From positions 310,001 through 374,000 of the forward strand of contig NZ_SOAV01000008.1 of assembly GCF_004364245.1 (NCBI RefSeq): a DNA stretch of 64,000 bases, read 5' to 3'. This stretch comes from Streptomyces sp. BK208 (GTDB lineage Bacteria; Actinomycetota; Actinomycetes; Streptomycetales; Streptomycetaceae). Both the position numbers and the translations under genes were made by a program. Position 1 is the first letter of the stretch. The number at the start of each line of letters is the position of its first letter. The notes below the pieces were generated by a model. It did no database searches, had not been told where the DNA came from, and saw nothing but the letters and a program-made list of their open reading frames with translations. This document shows positions 7,686-16,048 of the stretch, one piece after another.

Positions 7686-9094
7686 GCCCCGCCCCGCACC
7701 CCGCCCCCGACGCCCCCCGCGACCTCGTCGGCATCGGCATCGGCCCCTTCAACCTCTCCCTCGCGGCCCTCGCCGACCCCCTCCCCGGCCTCGACGCCGT
7801 CTTCTACGAACAGCGCCCCGACTTCCGCTGGCACCCCGGCCTGCTCATCGACGGCGCCCGCGTCCAGGTGCCCTTCCTCGCCGACCTCGTCACCCTCGTC
7901 GACCCGGCCAGCCCCTGGACCTTCCTCAACCACCTCAGGGCCAGAGAACGCCTCTTCCCCTTCTACTTCGCCGAACGCTTCCACATCGAACGAGCCGAGT
8001 ACGACGCCTACTGCCGCTGGGTCGCCGAGAACCTGCCCGCCCTCCGCTTCCACCACCAGGTCGACGCCGTCCGCTGGAACCCCGAACGCGGCCTCTTCGA
8101 AGTCGACTACACCCAGCTCGACGCCGCCGGGGAGGCGGAAGCCCTCGGCCGCACCCACACCCGCAACGTCGTCCTCGGCGTCGGCACCGAACCCCACGTC
8201 CCCGACCCGCTCAGGCCCCTCGTCGAGGACCCCGCCGTCCCCGTCGTCCACGCCACCGACTACCTGCGCCACCGCGACACCCTGCGCAGCGCCGGACACG
8301 TCACCGTCATCGGCACCGGACAGTCCGGCGCCGAGGTCTTCCTCGACCTGCTCCGCCACCGCCCCGCAGGCCGCGAACGACTGCACTGGCTCGGCCGCAC
8401 CGAAGCCCTCGCCCCCATGGAGTACTCCAAACTCGGCCTGGAGCACTTCACCCCCGACTACACCCGCTACTTCCACGGCCTGGCCGAAGCGGTCCGCGAC
8501 CGCCTCGTCGCCGCCCAGTGGCAACTGCACAAGGGCATCGACGCCGACACCACCGCCGCCATCCACGACGAGCTCTACCGCCGCACCCTCGACGGCGGCT
8601 GGCCCGACACCACCCTCACCCCCGGCGTCCACGTCCGCACCGCCGGCCGCATCGGCGCCACCCAGGTCGAACTCCACCTCGAACACGACCAGCAGAAGAC
8701 CCGCTCCCGCCTCACCACCGACGCCGTCGTTCTCGCCACCGGCCACCGCGAACGCCCCCTCGGCCGCATCCTCGCCGGCCTCGACCCCTACATGCGGCGC
8801 GACAGCAGCGAACGCCCCCGCGTCGACGACCGCCACCGCCTCGTCCTCGACCCCTCCGTCACCGGCACCGTCTACGTCCAGAACGCCGAGACCCACACCC
8901 ACGGCGTCGGCACCCCCGACCTCGGCCTCGCCGCCTGGCGCAGCGCCACCATCCTCAACGACCTCACCGGACAGGAGCCCTACCCGCTGCCCCGCCGCAC
9001 CGCCTTCACCACCTTCGGCCTGGAGAACGGCCGGCCCCAGATCCCGTCCGCACGCCACCACCGGGCACTGACACCCCTGGCGGACGGAATCTGA
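7682..9094 (+). CDS. FAD/NADPH-dependent L-lysine/ornithine/diamine N-hydroxylase, DesB-like
   Basis: This 470-residue protein is a siderophore-type N-monooxygenase. It begins with the FAD-binding GIGIGPFNLSLA motif, continues with the conserved FRWHPGLLIDGARVQVPFL segment, the NADPH-binding GTGQSGAEV near residue 215, and the C-terminal ATGHRE motif. The family hydroxylates a terminal amine of lysine, ornithine or cadaverine to make hydroxamate precursors. Its overlap with the DesA-like decarboxylase gene strongly suggests sequential chemistry: an amino acid is decarboxylated and the diamine is N-hydroxylated. No acyltransferase (DesC) or NIS synthetase (DesD) gene follows; the next gene is convergent. 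It may supplement a des cluster elsewhere or feed another hydroxamate or N-N bond pathway. Confidence 0.87.
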   Translation: MSPAPHPAPDAPRDLVGIGIGPFNLSLAALADPLPGLDAVFYEQRPDFRWHPGLLIDGARVQVPFLADLVTLVDPASPWTFLNHLRARERLFPFYFAERFHIERAEYDAYCRWVAENLPALRFHHQVDAVRWNPERGLFEVDYTQLDAAGEAEALGRTHTRNVVLGVGTEPHVPDPLRPLVEDPAVPVVHATDYLRHRDTLRSAGHVTVIGTGQSGAEVFLDLLRHRPAGRERLHWLGRTEALAPMEYSKLGLEHFTPDYTRYFHGLAEAVRDRLVAAQWQLHKGIDADTTAAIHDELYRRTLDGGWPDTTLTPGVHVRTAGRIGATQVELHLEHDQQKTRSRLTTDAVVLATGHRERPLGRILAGLDPYMRRDSSERPRVDDRHRLVLDPSVTGTVYVQNAETHTHGVGTPDLGLAAWRSATILNDLTGQEPYPLPRRTAFTTFGLENGRPQIPSARHHRALTPLADGI

Positions 9095-9116
9095 GGCCGG
9101 CCTCCCGTGCCGCGGA

Positions 9117-10925
9117 TCAGAACACGGGCACCCCGTCACGCGTCAGCGACCAGTCCACGGACGCGAAGTCCTTCGGGTCCAGCACACCCTTCGCCGTCAC
9201 CCACTCCGCGATCCGCGTCCGGATCTCCGTCGACTCCGACCACAGCTCCTTGGCCGACGCCACGTGCGGGAAGGCACCGCCACCATTGGCCCGGTAGTTG
9301 TTCACCGCCAGCACGAACTGCGCGGCGTCGTCCAGCGGAGCGCCGCCGAACGTGACGTTCCGGATCCGCGAACCGGCCGCCTGCGCGACGTCGATCTCGT
9401 ACGCCAGCCCCGACACGTAGTCGTAGTTGTAGTCCGGACGGCCGTTCGCGTTCGTCAGCCTGTCCACGTCCACCGGCGACCCGGCCGCCGTCCGCACGTA
9501 GTACTCCGCCGAATACTCCAGGTACGCCCGCACCTGCGCGCCGGTCAGCAACTTCGCCACCAGCGTGTTGTCGTACACGTACAGACTCGACAGGTCCCGG
9601 ATCGTCACCTCGCCGGCCGGGATCTGCGAGGTCCGCGAGAACGGCGACGCCTGCGCGAGCACCGGCAGCGAGGCGTACTCCGTGCCCGCCAGCGCCTCCT
9701 TGACCACGTCCTCCTGCACCTTCGTGATCAGGTCGATGATCGGGGCGTCCTTGTACCGGGCCTCGACCGTCGTCAGTGTCTCGGTGGCCGTGCCCACGAC
9801 CTGGTTGACGTACGCCACCACCTTCGCGTGCTCGTCCTTCAGCAGCCGCGTGATCCTCGGGTCGTCCGCGACCGCGTTGGAATTGCGCAGCGACGCCTTC
9901 ACCGACTCGACCTGCCAGCGACCCCGCTCGAAGACCAGCTCGAAGTCGAACAGGGTGAGCCGCTCGGCGAAGCACAGCGGCTCCGACAGCACGACCGTCC
10001 GCCCCGTCTCCTCGTTGACGACCCTCAGCTCGGCGATCTCCTCGTGCGCGTGCCCCACCAGGATCGCGTCGATCCCCGGCACCAGCCGCGCCACGTTCGC
10101 CGCCGCGTTCTCCACGTACGGCACCTGGTCACCGTACGAGGACGTGCCCGACGAACCGGAGTGCGCCGACACGACCACCACGTCCGCACCCATCGAACGC
10201 AGCTTCGGCACCCACTTGGCCGCCTGCTCCTCGAGCCCCGGGAACGCCAGCTTCCCCTGCACGTACGCCTTGTCCCAGATCGCGATACCCGGGTTCGTCA
10301 GGCCCAGCACCGCCACCTTCACCGGCGGCGCGCCCTTCACCCGGAACGTCTTCATGAAATACGGCGGGAAAGCCGGCTTCAGCGTCTTCGCGTCCACCGC
10401 GTTCGCACCGAGCAGCGGGAAATCGCACTGCTCCTCGAACTTGCGCAGCGTCTCGATGCCGTAGTTGAACTCGTGGTTCCCGAGCGCCACCGCGTCGTAG
10501 CCGATCGCGTTCATCGCCTGCGCCATCGGGTGCACCGGACCGCCCTTGGCGGTGATCGGGTCCACCTTGGCGTAGTAGTACGTCAGCGGGGTCCCCTGAA
10601 TGGTGTCGCCCGCGTCCACCAGCAGCGTGTTGTGGCGGCCCTTCTCCTCGCGCACCTGGTTCACCAGCGTGGAGATCCGGCCGAGCCCCTGGGCGTTGCC
10701 CGCCGCGTCGGTGTACTCGGCGTCCTTGAAGTAGTCCCAGTTGAAGACGTGCCCGTGCAGGTCGGTGGTGCCGAGCACGGTCAGCGCGTAACGCTTCGGC
10801 TTCCGGCGGCCCCGGTGCGCGGGGACCGCCGCCTCGGCCGCCGGAGCCGCCGCCGCGCCGGTCAGGGCGACTCCCGCCCCCGTCACGGCGGACCTGCTCA
10901 GGAACGTGCGGCGGTTCAACGGCAT
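9117..10925 (-). CDS. Tat-exported 5'-nucleotidase / 2',3'-cyclic phosphodiesterase
   Basis: This 602-residue protein starts with a twin-arginine signal (NRRTFLSRSA followed by an alanine-rich hydrophobic stretch and an AEA-type cleavage region). The calcineurin-like metallophosphatase domain follows with TTDLHGH, DAGDTIQG, GNHEFN and GHAHEE, and the C-terminal 5'-nucleotidase domain carries the substrate-binding part. Such enzymes scavenge extracellular nucleotides, releasing phosphate and nucleosides. The ATG at 10925 has GAGGAG at proper spacing. A good promoter sits about 60-90 bp upstream. It is convergent with the N-hydroxylase gene, with 22 bp between stops. Confidence 0.92.
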   Translation of the reverse strand: MPLNRRTFLSRSAVTGAGVALTGAAAAPAAEAAVPAHRGRRKPKRYALTVLGTTDLHGHVFNWDYFKDAEYTDAAGNAQGLGRISTLVNQVREEKGRHNTLLVDAGDTIQGTPLTYYYAKVDPITAKGGPVHPMAQAMNAIGYDAVALGNHEFNYGIETLRKFEEQCDFPLLGANAVDAKTLKPAFPPYFMKTFRVKGAPPVKVAVLGLTNPGIAIWDKAYVQGKLAFPGLEEQAAKWVPKLRSMGADVVVVSAHSGSSGTSSYGDQVPYVENAAANVARLVPGIDAILVGHAHEEIAELRVVNEETGRTVVLSEPLCFAERLTLFDFELVFERGRWQVESVKASLRNSNAVADDPRITRLLKDEHAKVVAYVNQVVGTATETLTTVEARYKDAPIIDLITKVQEDVVKEALAGTEYASLPVLAQASPFSRTSQIPAGEVTIRDLSSLYVYDNTLVAKLLTGAQVRAYLEYSAEYYVRTAAGSPVDVDRLTNANGRPDYNYDYVSGLAYEIDVAQAAGSRIRNVTFGGAPLDDAAQFVLAVNNYRANGGGAFPHVASAKELWSESTEIRTRIAEWVTAKGVLDPKDFASVDWSLTRDGVPVF

Positions 10926-10987
10926 GACTGACTCTCCTCGGTGGACCCGTGCAGACGCTGGCGACCGGACAGTGGCAACGCGCGTAG

Positions 10988-11015
10988 ATTCTGTCCTGAA
11001 CATGCCGCGTGTCAA
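10988..11015 (-). promoter_or_regulatory. Probable sigma-70-type promoter of the 5'-nucleotidase gene
   Basis: On the minus strand a perfect TTGACA (11015-11010) is followed after 16 nt by CAGAAT (10993-10988). This would start transcription around 10981, leaving a leader of about 55 nt before the ATG at 10925. Confidence 0.55.
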
Positions 11016-11176
11016 GAGGTGACGGCCCACCCGAATGTCCCCCGACCGGCCCATCGCTGCTCATCGGAGCGGCCGGGTGCACAATTCAACACTTGTCAAT
11101 ACCCCTTTACCGAAAGGTCGTTGAGTGGTCATGCGTGGCCAATTCGCTACCCGGCAGTAAGTCATAGGCTCGACCC

Positions 11177-12613
11177 ATGCGCCGAGCAAAGATCGTCTGC
11201 ACTCTTGGTCCCGCCACCGACTCGTACGACCAGATCAAGGACCTGGTCGACGCCGGCATGGACATCGCCCGCTTCAATTTCAGCCACGGCACCCACGCCG
11301 AGCACGAAGAGCGCTACCGCCGGGTCCGCAAGGCGTCCGACGAGACCGGCCGCAGCGTCGGCACCCTCGCCGACCTTCAGGGCCCGAAGATCCGCCTCGG
11401 CCGCTTCGCAGAAGGACCCGTACTCCTTGAACGCGGCGACACCTTCACCATCACCGTCGAGGAAGGCACCGAAGGCGACCGCCACACCTGCGGCACCACC
11501 TACGCCGGCCTCGCCGACGACGTCACCCCCGGCGAACGCGTCCTCGTCGACGACGGCAAGGTCTGCCTGGAGGTCACCGGCGTCGACGGACCCCACGTGC
11601 GCACCGAGGTCGTCGAAGGCGGCATGGTCTCCGACCACAAGGGCCTCAACCTCCCCGGCGTCGCCGTGTCCGTGCCCGCCCTCTCGAAGAAGGACGAGGA
11701 CGACCTGCGCTGGGCACTGCGGGCCGGCTTCGACGTCGTCGCCCTCTCCTTCGTCCGCAGCGGACGCGACATCCTCGACGTCCACCGCATCATGGACGAG
11801 GAAGGCCGCCGCCTCCCCGTCATCGCCAAGATCGAGAAACCGCAGGCCGTCGAGAACATCGAGGACATCGTCGCCGCCTTCGACGGCATCATGGTCGCCC
11901 GCGGCGACCTCGGCGTCGAAATGCCCCTCGAACAGGTGCCGATCGTCCAGAAGCGCGCCGTCAAGCTCGCCAAGCGCAACGCCAAACCGGTCATCGTCGC
12001 CACCCAGATGCTCGACTCCATGATCGACAACGCCCGCCCGACCCGCGCCGAAGCCTCCGACGTCGCCAACGCGATCATCGACGGCACCGACGCCGTGATG
12101 CTCTCCGGCGAGACCAGCGTCGGCAAGCACGCGACCGACACCGTGCGCACCATGGCCCGCATCGTCGAAGCGGCAGAGGAGGACATCCTTGCCAAGGGAC
12201 TGCCCCCGCTCACCGAACGCAACAAGCCCCGCACCCAGGGCGGCGCCGTCGCCCGCGCCGCCGCCGAGATGGGCGACTTCCTCGGCGCGAAGTTCCTGGT
12301 CGCCTTCACCCAGTCCGGCGACACCGTCCGCCGCCTCTCCCGCTACCGCTCGCCCATCCCGCTGCTCGCCTTCACCCCGGAACCGGCGACCCGCTCCCAG
12401 CTCAGCCTGACCTGGGGCGTGGAGACCTTCATCGGCCCGCACGTGGACTCCACGGACGCGATGGTCGACCAGGTGGACGACCTGCTCACCCGCTATGGCC
12501 GCTGCGAGAAGGGCGACGTCGTCGTCATCACGGCCGGCTCGCCCCCGGGAGTCTCCGGCACCACGAACCTGGTCCGCGTCCACCACATCGGGGAGGACGA
12601 CAGCCCCAAGTAG
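11177..12613 (+). CDS. pyk: Pyruvate kinase
   Basis: This 478-residue protein is a full-length pyruvate kinase. The N-terminus MRRAKIVCTLGPA, FNFSHGTH, LADLQGPKIRLG, the active-site region VIAKIEKPQAVENI, the metal-binding MVARGDLGVEMP, TQMLDSM and MLSGETSVGKHA are all present. It converts phosphoenolpyruvate and ADP to pyruvate and ATP, the last step of glycolysis. The C-terminal allosteric domain is intact. Streptomyces usually have two paralogues and I cannot say which this is beyond position. Its stop codon abuts the stop of the convergent LAGLIDADG gene with no spacer. ATG at 11177 gives the conserved N-terminus. Confidence 0.96.
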   Translation: MRRAKIVCTLGPATDSYDQIKDLVDAGMDIARFNFSHGTHAEHEERYRRVRKASDETGRSVGTLADLQGPKIRLGRFAEGPVLLERGDTFTITVEEGTEGDRHTCGTTYAGLADDVTPGERVLVDDGKVCLEVTGVDGPHVRTEVVEGGMVSDHKGLNLPGVAVSVPALSKKDEDDLRWALRAGFDVVALSFVRSGRDILDVHRIMDEEGRRLPVIAKIEKPQAVENIEDIVAAFDGIMVARGDLGVEMPLEQVPIVQKRAVKLAKRNAKPVIVATQMLDSMIDNARPTRAEASDVANAIIDGTDAVMLSGETSVGKHATDTVRTMARIVEAAEEDILAKGLPPLTERNKPRTQGGAVARAAAEMGDFLGAKFLVAFTQSGDTVRRLSRYRSPIPLLAFTPEPATRSQLSLTWGVETFIGPHVDSTDAMVDQVDDLLTRYGRCEKGDVVVITAGSPPGVSGTTNLVRVHHIGEDDSPK

Positions 12614-13390
12614 TCAGTACTTGGGACCGACGTGGACGTCCATGAGGGCTACGGAGGCTTTTCGGGCGACGGAGATGTTGAACGGGTTGCCGTGGCGCGT
12701 GCAGTGCGTCCACTCGATACCGAGTGCGTCGAGGGTGTCCGTGAACAGGCGACGGATGTCGGCCGATACGTTGGTGAAGAAGTACCGGGGATATTCGTAG
12801 CGCTTGAGTACCCCGCCGACGCTCCTCCGGGTCCAGTTGGTGACCCGGCAGCCGTCGGAGTGGACGAGGCCTCGAATGAACTCCCACGGATGAGCGTCGA
12901 CGATCGCCTGCTGCCAGGGTTCGAGAGCGATCCGGCGCTCATGCTTCTTGCCGGGGCCGTGCTGGGGGAGGAAGCAGGGCCAGTGGCTGCTGTAGCCGAC
13001 CACAGATGTGTAACCGACGGCTCGGACCCGGGTTGCCTTGCCGCTGGGATTGATGGCTTCGACGGCGGCGGCGCACGCGTCGATGAGGCCGGGCCACGCG
13101 TCGGCGCACGCGATGCGGAGGAAGTAACCGGAGCGTGCGCCGGGACTGATGCAGCCATCACCGAGGTAAAGACCCAGCAGGTAGGCGTAAGCAGCCTGTT
13201 CCTGTGGCGGCTCGGCTGTCGGACCGCACAGGGAGCAGACTGATTTCCTCATCCGCGGCAGCGGTTCGATACGCGTCTGCCACGAGCGGATGGCGGCGCG
13301 GGATATGCCGGTTTCCCTGCTGACGGAGTTCAGGCTCCGTCCTTGTGCCACCAGTGCCAGCGCTCGGGTGCGTGTGTCCACGTCGTACAT
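12614..13390 (-). CDS. LAGLIDADG-type protein with N-terminal helix-turn-helix
   Basis: From ATG at 13390 this is a 258-residue protein. Residues about 5-42 form a helix-turn-helix (RALALVAQGRSLNSVSRETG, ISRAAIRSWQ). A CSLC pair follows at 52-55. Residues 71-79 (LLGLYLGDG) and 171-180 (FIRGLVHSDG) match two LAGLIDADG helices, about 100 residues apart as in monomeric homing endonucleases. Both motifs keep the acidic residue needed for catalysis. It lies directly downstream of a tRNA gene but is not inside an intron, so it is either a free-standing homing endonuclease or one domesticated as a DNA-binding regulator. An earlier in-frame ATG at 13423 would begin almost inside the tRNA terminator, so I prefer 13390; neither has a clear ribosome binding site. 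Confidence 0.75.
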   Translation of the reverse strand: MYDVDTRTRALALVAQGRSLNSVSRETGISRAAIRSWQTRIEPLPRMRKSVCSLCGPTAEPPQEQAAYAYLLGLYLGDGCISPGARSGYFLRIACADAWPGLIDACAAAVEAINPSGKATRVRAVGYTSVVGYSSHWPCFLPQHGPGKKHERRIALEPWQQAIVDAHPWEFIRGLVHSDGCRVTNWTRRSVGGVLKRYEYPRYFFTNVSADIRRLFTDTLDALGIEWTHCTRHGNPFNISVARKASVALMDVHVGPKY

Positions 13391-13428
13391 GGGGCCACTG
13401 TGCGAGTGGGAAAGCATTGGCACCCGGC

Positions 13429-13465
13429 AAAAAGTGGATGTTCACGAGAACGTGGACATCCACTT
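13429..13465 (-). terminator. Intrinsic terminator of the CAA tRNA gene
   Basis: On the minus strand a 15-bp stem (10 perfect outer pairs, 13456-13465 with 13432-13441, then a T-G wobble and four more pairs) closes on a 4-nt loop and runs into five T residues (13433-13429). It begins 31 nt after the tRNA 3' end. A true T tract is unusual in this genome and fits a stable-RNA gene. Confidence 0.8.
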
Positions 13466-13496
13466 GGTGACGGCAATCTTGGAAACGAAGGAAAAG

Positions 13497-13571
13497 TGCC
13501 CCGGGTCGGACTCGAACCGACACTGTATGGGTTTTGAATCCATTGCCTGCTGCCAATTGGGCTACCGGGGC
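13497..13571 (-). tRNA. tRNA with anticodon CAA (Leu by codon, but class I shape)
   Basis: A 75-nt cloverleaf can be drawn on the minus strand: 7-bp acceptor GCCCCGG/CCGGGGC with discriminator A, 3-bp D stem with a GG-containing D loop, anticodon stem ATGGA/CCCAT with a 7-nt loop TTCAAAA giving anticodon CAA (13536-13534), a 5-nt variable region, and a T arm GTCGG-TTCGAGT-CCGAC. CAA reads the leucine codon TTG. Normal bacterial tRNA-Leu is class II with a long variable arm of about 10 nt or more; here there is none. One anticodon-stem pair (A31-C39) is mismatched. No CCA is encoded. It could be a minor or specialised leucine isoacceptor, a mischarged tRNA, or a degenerate copy. Confidence 0.85.
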
Positions 13572-13610
13572 CCGCGGAATCGAAGGTTTCCACCGACCCT
13601 CCGCGCGTAC

Positions 13611-13641
13611 ACCTTACCGCAGCTAGGTAGTCTCTTGTCAG
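13611..13641 (-). promoter_or_regulatory. Possible promoter of the CAA tRNA gene
   Basis: Minus-strand CTGACA (13641-13636) and TAAGGT (13616-13611) are 19 nt apart, about 40 nt upstream of the tRNA 5' end. The hexamers are good but the spacer is long. Confidence 0.35.
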
Positions 13642-13672
13642 CAGTACCCCTGCCCCGAACGAGGAGCCCCAC

Positions 13673-14329
13673 GTGACCGCCCCCGAGTCGCCCCAGCCCG
13701 CCGACGTGACCGACGACGACCAGTCGCACGTGCCTCCGCTGACGACCCGTGTCGTCATCGCCGAGGACGAGGCGCTCATCCGGCTGGATCTCAAAGAGAT
13801 GCTGGAGGAGGAGGGGTACTCCGTCGTCGGCGAGGCCGGTGACGGTGAGCAGGCCGTCGAGCTGGCCCGGGAGCACCGGCCCGACCTGGTGATCCTCGAC
13901 GTGAAGATGCCCAAGCTGGACGGCATCTCCGCGGCCGAGAAGATCGCCGAGGAGAGCATCGCGCCGGTGCTGATGCTGACCGCCTTCTCGCAGCGCGACC
14001 TGGTGGAGCGGGCCCGGGACGCGGGGGCCATGGCGTACCTGGTGAAGCCGTTCAGCAAGAGCGACGTCGTGCCGGCGATCGAGATGGCCGTGTCCCGGTT
14101 CACGGAGCTGAAGGCGCTGGAGAAGGAGGTCGCCGACCTCAGCCTGCGTCTGGAGACCCGCAAGCTGGTGGACCGTGCGAAGTCGGTGCTGCAGACGGAG
14201 TACGGCCTGACCGAGCCTGCCGCCTTCCGGTGGATCCAGAAGACGTCGATGGACCGGCGGATGTCGATGCAGCAGGTGGCCGAGGCGGTCATCCAGGACG
14301 CCGAGGAGAAGAAGGCGTCCAAGGGCTGA
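13673..14329 (+). CDS. Response regulator with ANTAR RNA-binding output domain (PdtaR-like)
   Basis: This 218-residue protein has an N-terminal receiver domain: acidic pair EDE after VVIA, phospho-acceptor Asp in VILDVKMPKLDG, the conserved Thr/Ser in LMLTAF and Lys in LVKPFSKSD. The C-terminal part (about residues 140-205) is an ANTAR domain with ETRKLVDRAKSVLQ and AFRWIQKTSMDRRMSMQQVA. ANTAR proteins bind paired RNA hairpins and prevent transcription termination. The mycobacterial equivalent PdtaR works with a separate histidine kinase, and no kinase gene is adjacent here. GTG at 13673 has GAGGAG upstream. A bidirectional hairpin separates it from the convergent liv operon. Confidence 0.93.
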   Translation: MTAPESPQPADVTDDDQSHVPPLTTRVVIAEDEALIRLDLKEMLEEEGYSVVGEAGDGEQAVELAREHRPDLVILDVKMPKLDGISAAEKIAEESIAPVLMLTAFSQRDLVERARDAGAMAYLVKPFSKSDVVPAIEMAVSRFTELKALEKEVADLSLRLETRKLVDRAKSVLQTEYGLTEPAAFRWIQKTSMDRRMSMQQVAEAVIQDAEEKKASKG

Positions 14330-14347
14330 TCCCACGACGTAGGAGTG

Positions 14348-14394
14348 ACGAGTGAGGCCCGCGTTCCCCGTGTGGGGGCGCGGGCCTCACTCGT
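14348..14394. terminator. Bidirectional hairpin terminator between response regulator and livF
   Basis: A perfect 16-bp stem joins 14348-14363 to 14379-14394, with an inner CCCC/GGGG pair in the loop. It lies between two convergent genes and can serve both. Confidence 0.75.
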
Positions 14395-14415
14395 GCCGTG
14401 CGGTGGGCGGGAGTG

Positions 14416-15128
14416 TCAGTCCTCGCCGAGGTAGGCCTTGCGGACCGATTCGTCGTGGAGGAGGTCCTGGCCGCTGCCGGACAGGACGATGTTGCCGACC
14501 TCCATGACGTGGCCGTGGTCGGCCAGGGACAGGGCGGCCTGGGCATTCTGTTCGACGAGCAGGATGGTGGTGCCCTGGGACTTGAGTTCGGCGATGGTCG
14601 CCATGATCTTCTGCATCATGATCGGCGAGAGGCCCATGGAGGGTTCGTCGAGCATGAGCAGTTTGGGCTGGGACATCATGGCGCGGCCCATCGCGAGCAT
14701 CTGCTGCTCGCCGCCGGAGAGGGTGCCCGCGGCTTGCTTGCGGCGTTCTCCGAGGATGGGGAAGAGGTCGTAGGCGCGCTGGATGTCCCGGTCGATGCCG
14801 GCTCTGTCGCTGCGCAGGAAGGCGCCGAGGCGGAGATTGTCCTCGATGGTCATGCGGGGGAAGATGTGCCGGCCCTCGGGCGAGTGGGCGAGCCCCAGCG
14901 AGACGATCTGGTGGGCGGGGACCTTCTTGAGCGACTTGCCGCCGAACTTGATCTGGCCGCCGACCGGCTTGAGGAGGCCGGAGAGGGTGCGCAGGGTGGT
15001 GGTCTTGCCGGCGCCGTTGGTGCCGATGAGGGTGACGACCTCGCCGGCGTCGACCTTGAAGGAGATGCCTTTGACGGCTTCGATCTTGCCGTAGGCGACG
15101 CGGAGGTCCTCGACCTCGAGGAGTGCGG

Positions 15129-15132
<4 letters not shown>
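14416..15132 (-). CDS. livF: Branched-chain amino-acid ABC transporter ATP-binding protein LivF
   Basis: This 238-residue ABC ATPase has Walker A GTNGAGKTT, the signature LSGGEQQ, and Walker B LLMLDEPSMGLSP with the following H-loop region. Short length and the ending (HDESVRKAYLGE) match LivF, the second ATPase of Liv/HAAT importers for leucine, isoleucine, valine and related substrates. It is the last gene of a minus-strand operon livK-H-M-G-F. Its ATG overlaps the livG stop (ATGA), indicating coupled translation. A bidirectional hairpin lies just after its stop. Confidence 0.93.
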
Positions 15133-16043
<911 letters not shown>

Positions 16044-16048
16044 GGTGG

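Noticed and set aside
7253..9139. Minus-strand open frame of 628 residues opposite the N-hydroxylase
   Set aside because: Repetitive Val/Gly/Glu/Ala composition without motifs; the opposite strand encodes a complete flavin monooxygenase.
11093..11170. Promoter for pyruvate kinase
   Set aside because: Several TTGNNN-like and TAGGCT-like hexamers are present but none pair with acceptable spacing.
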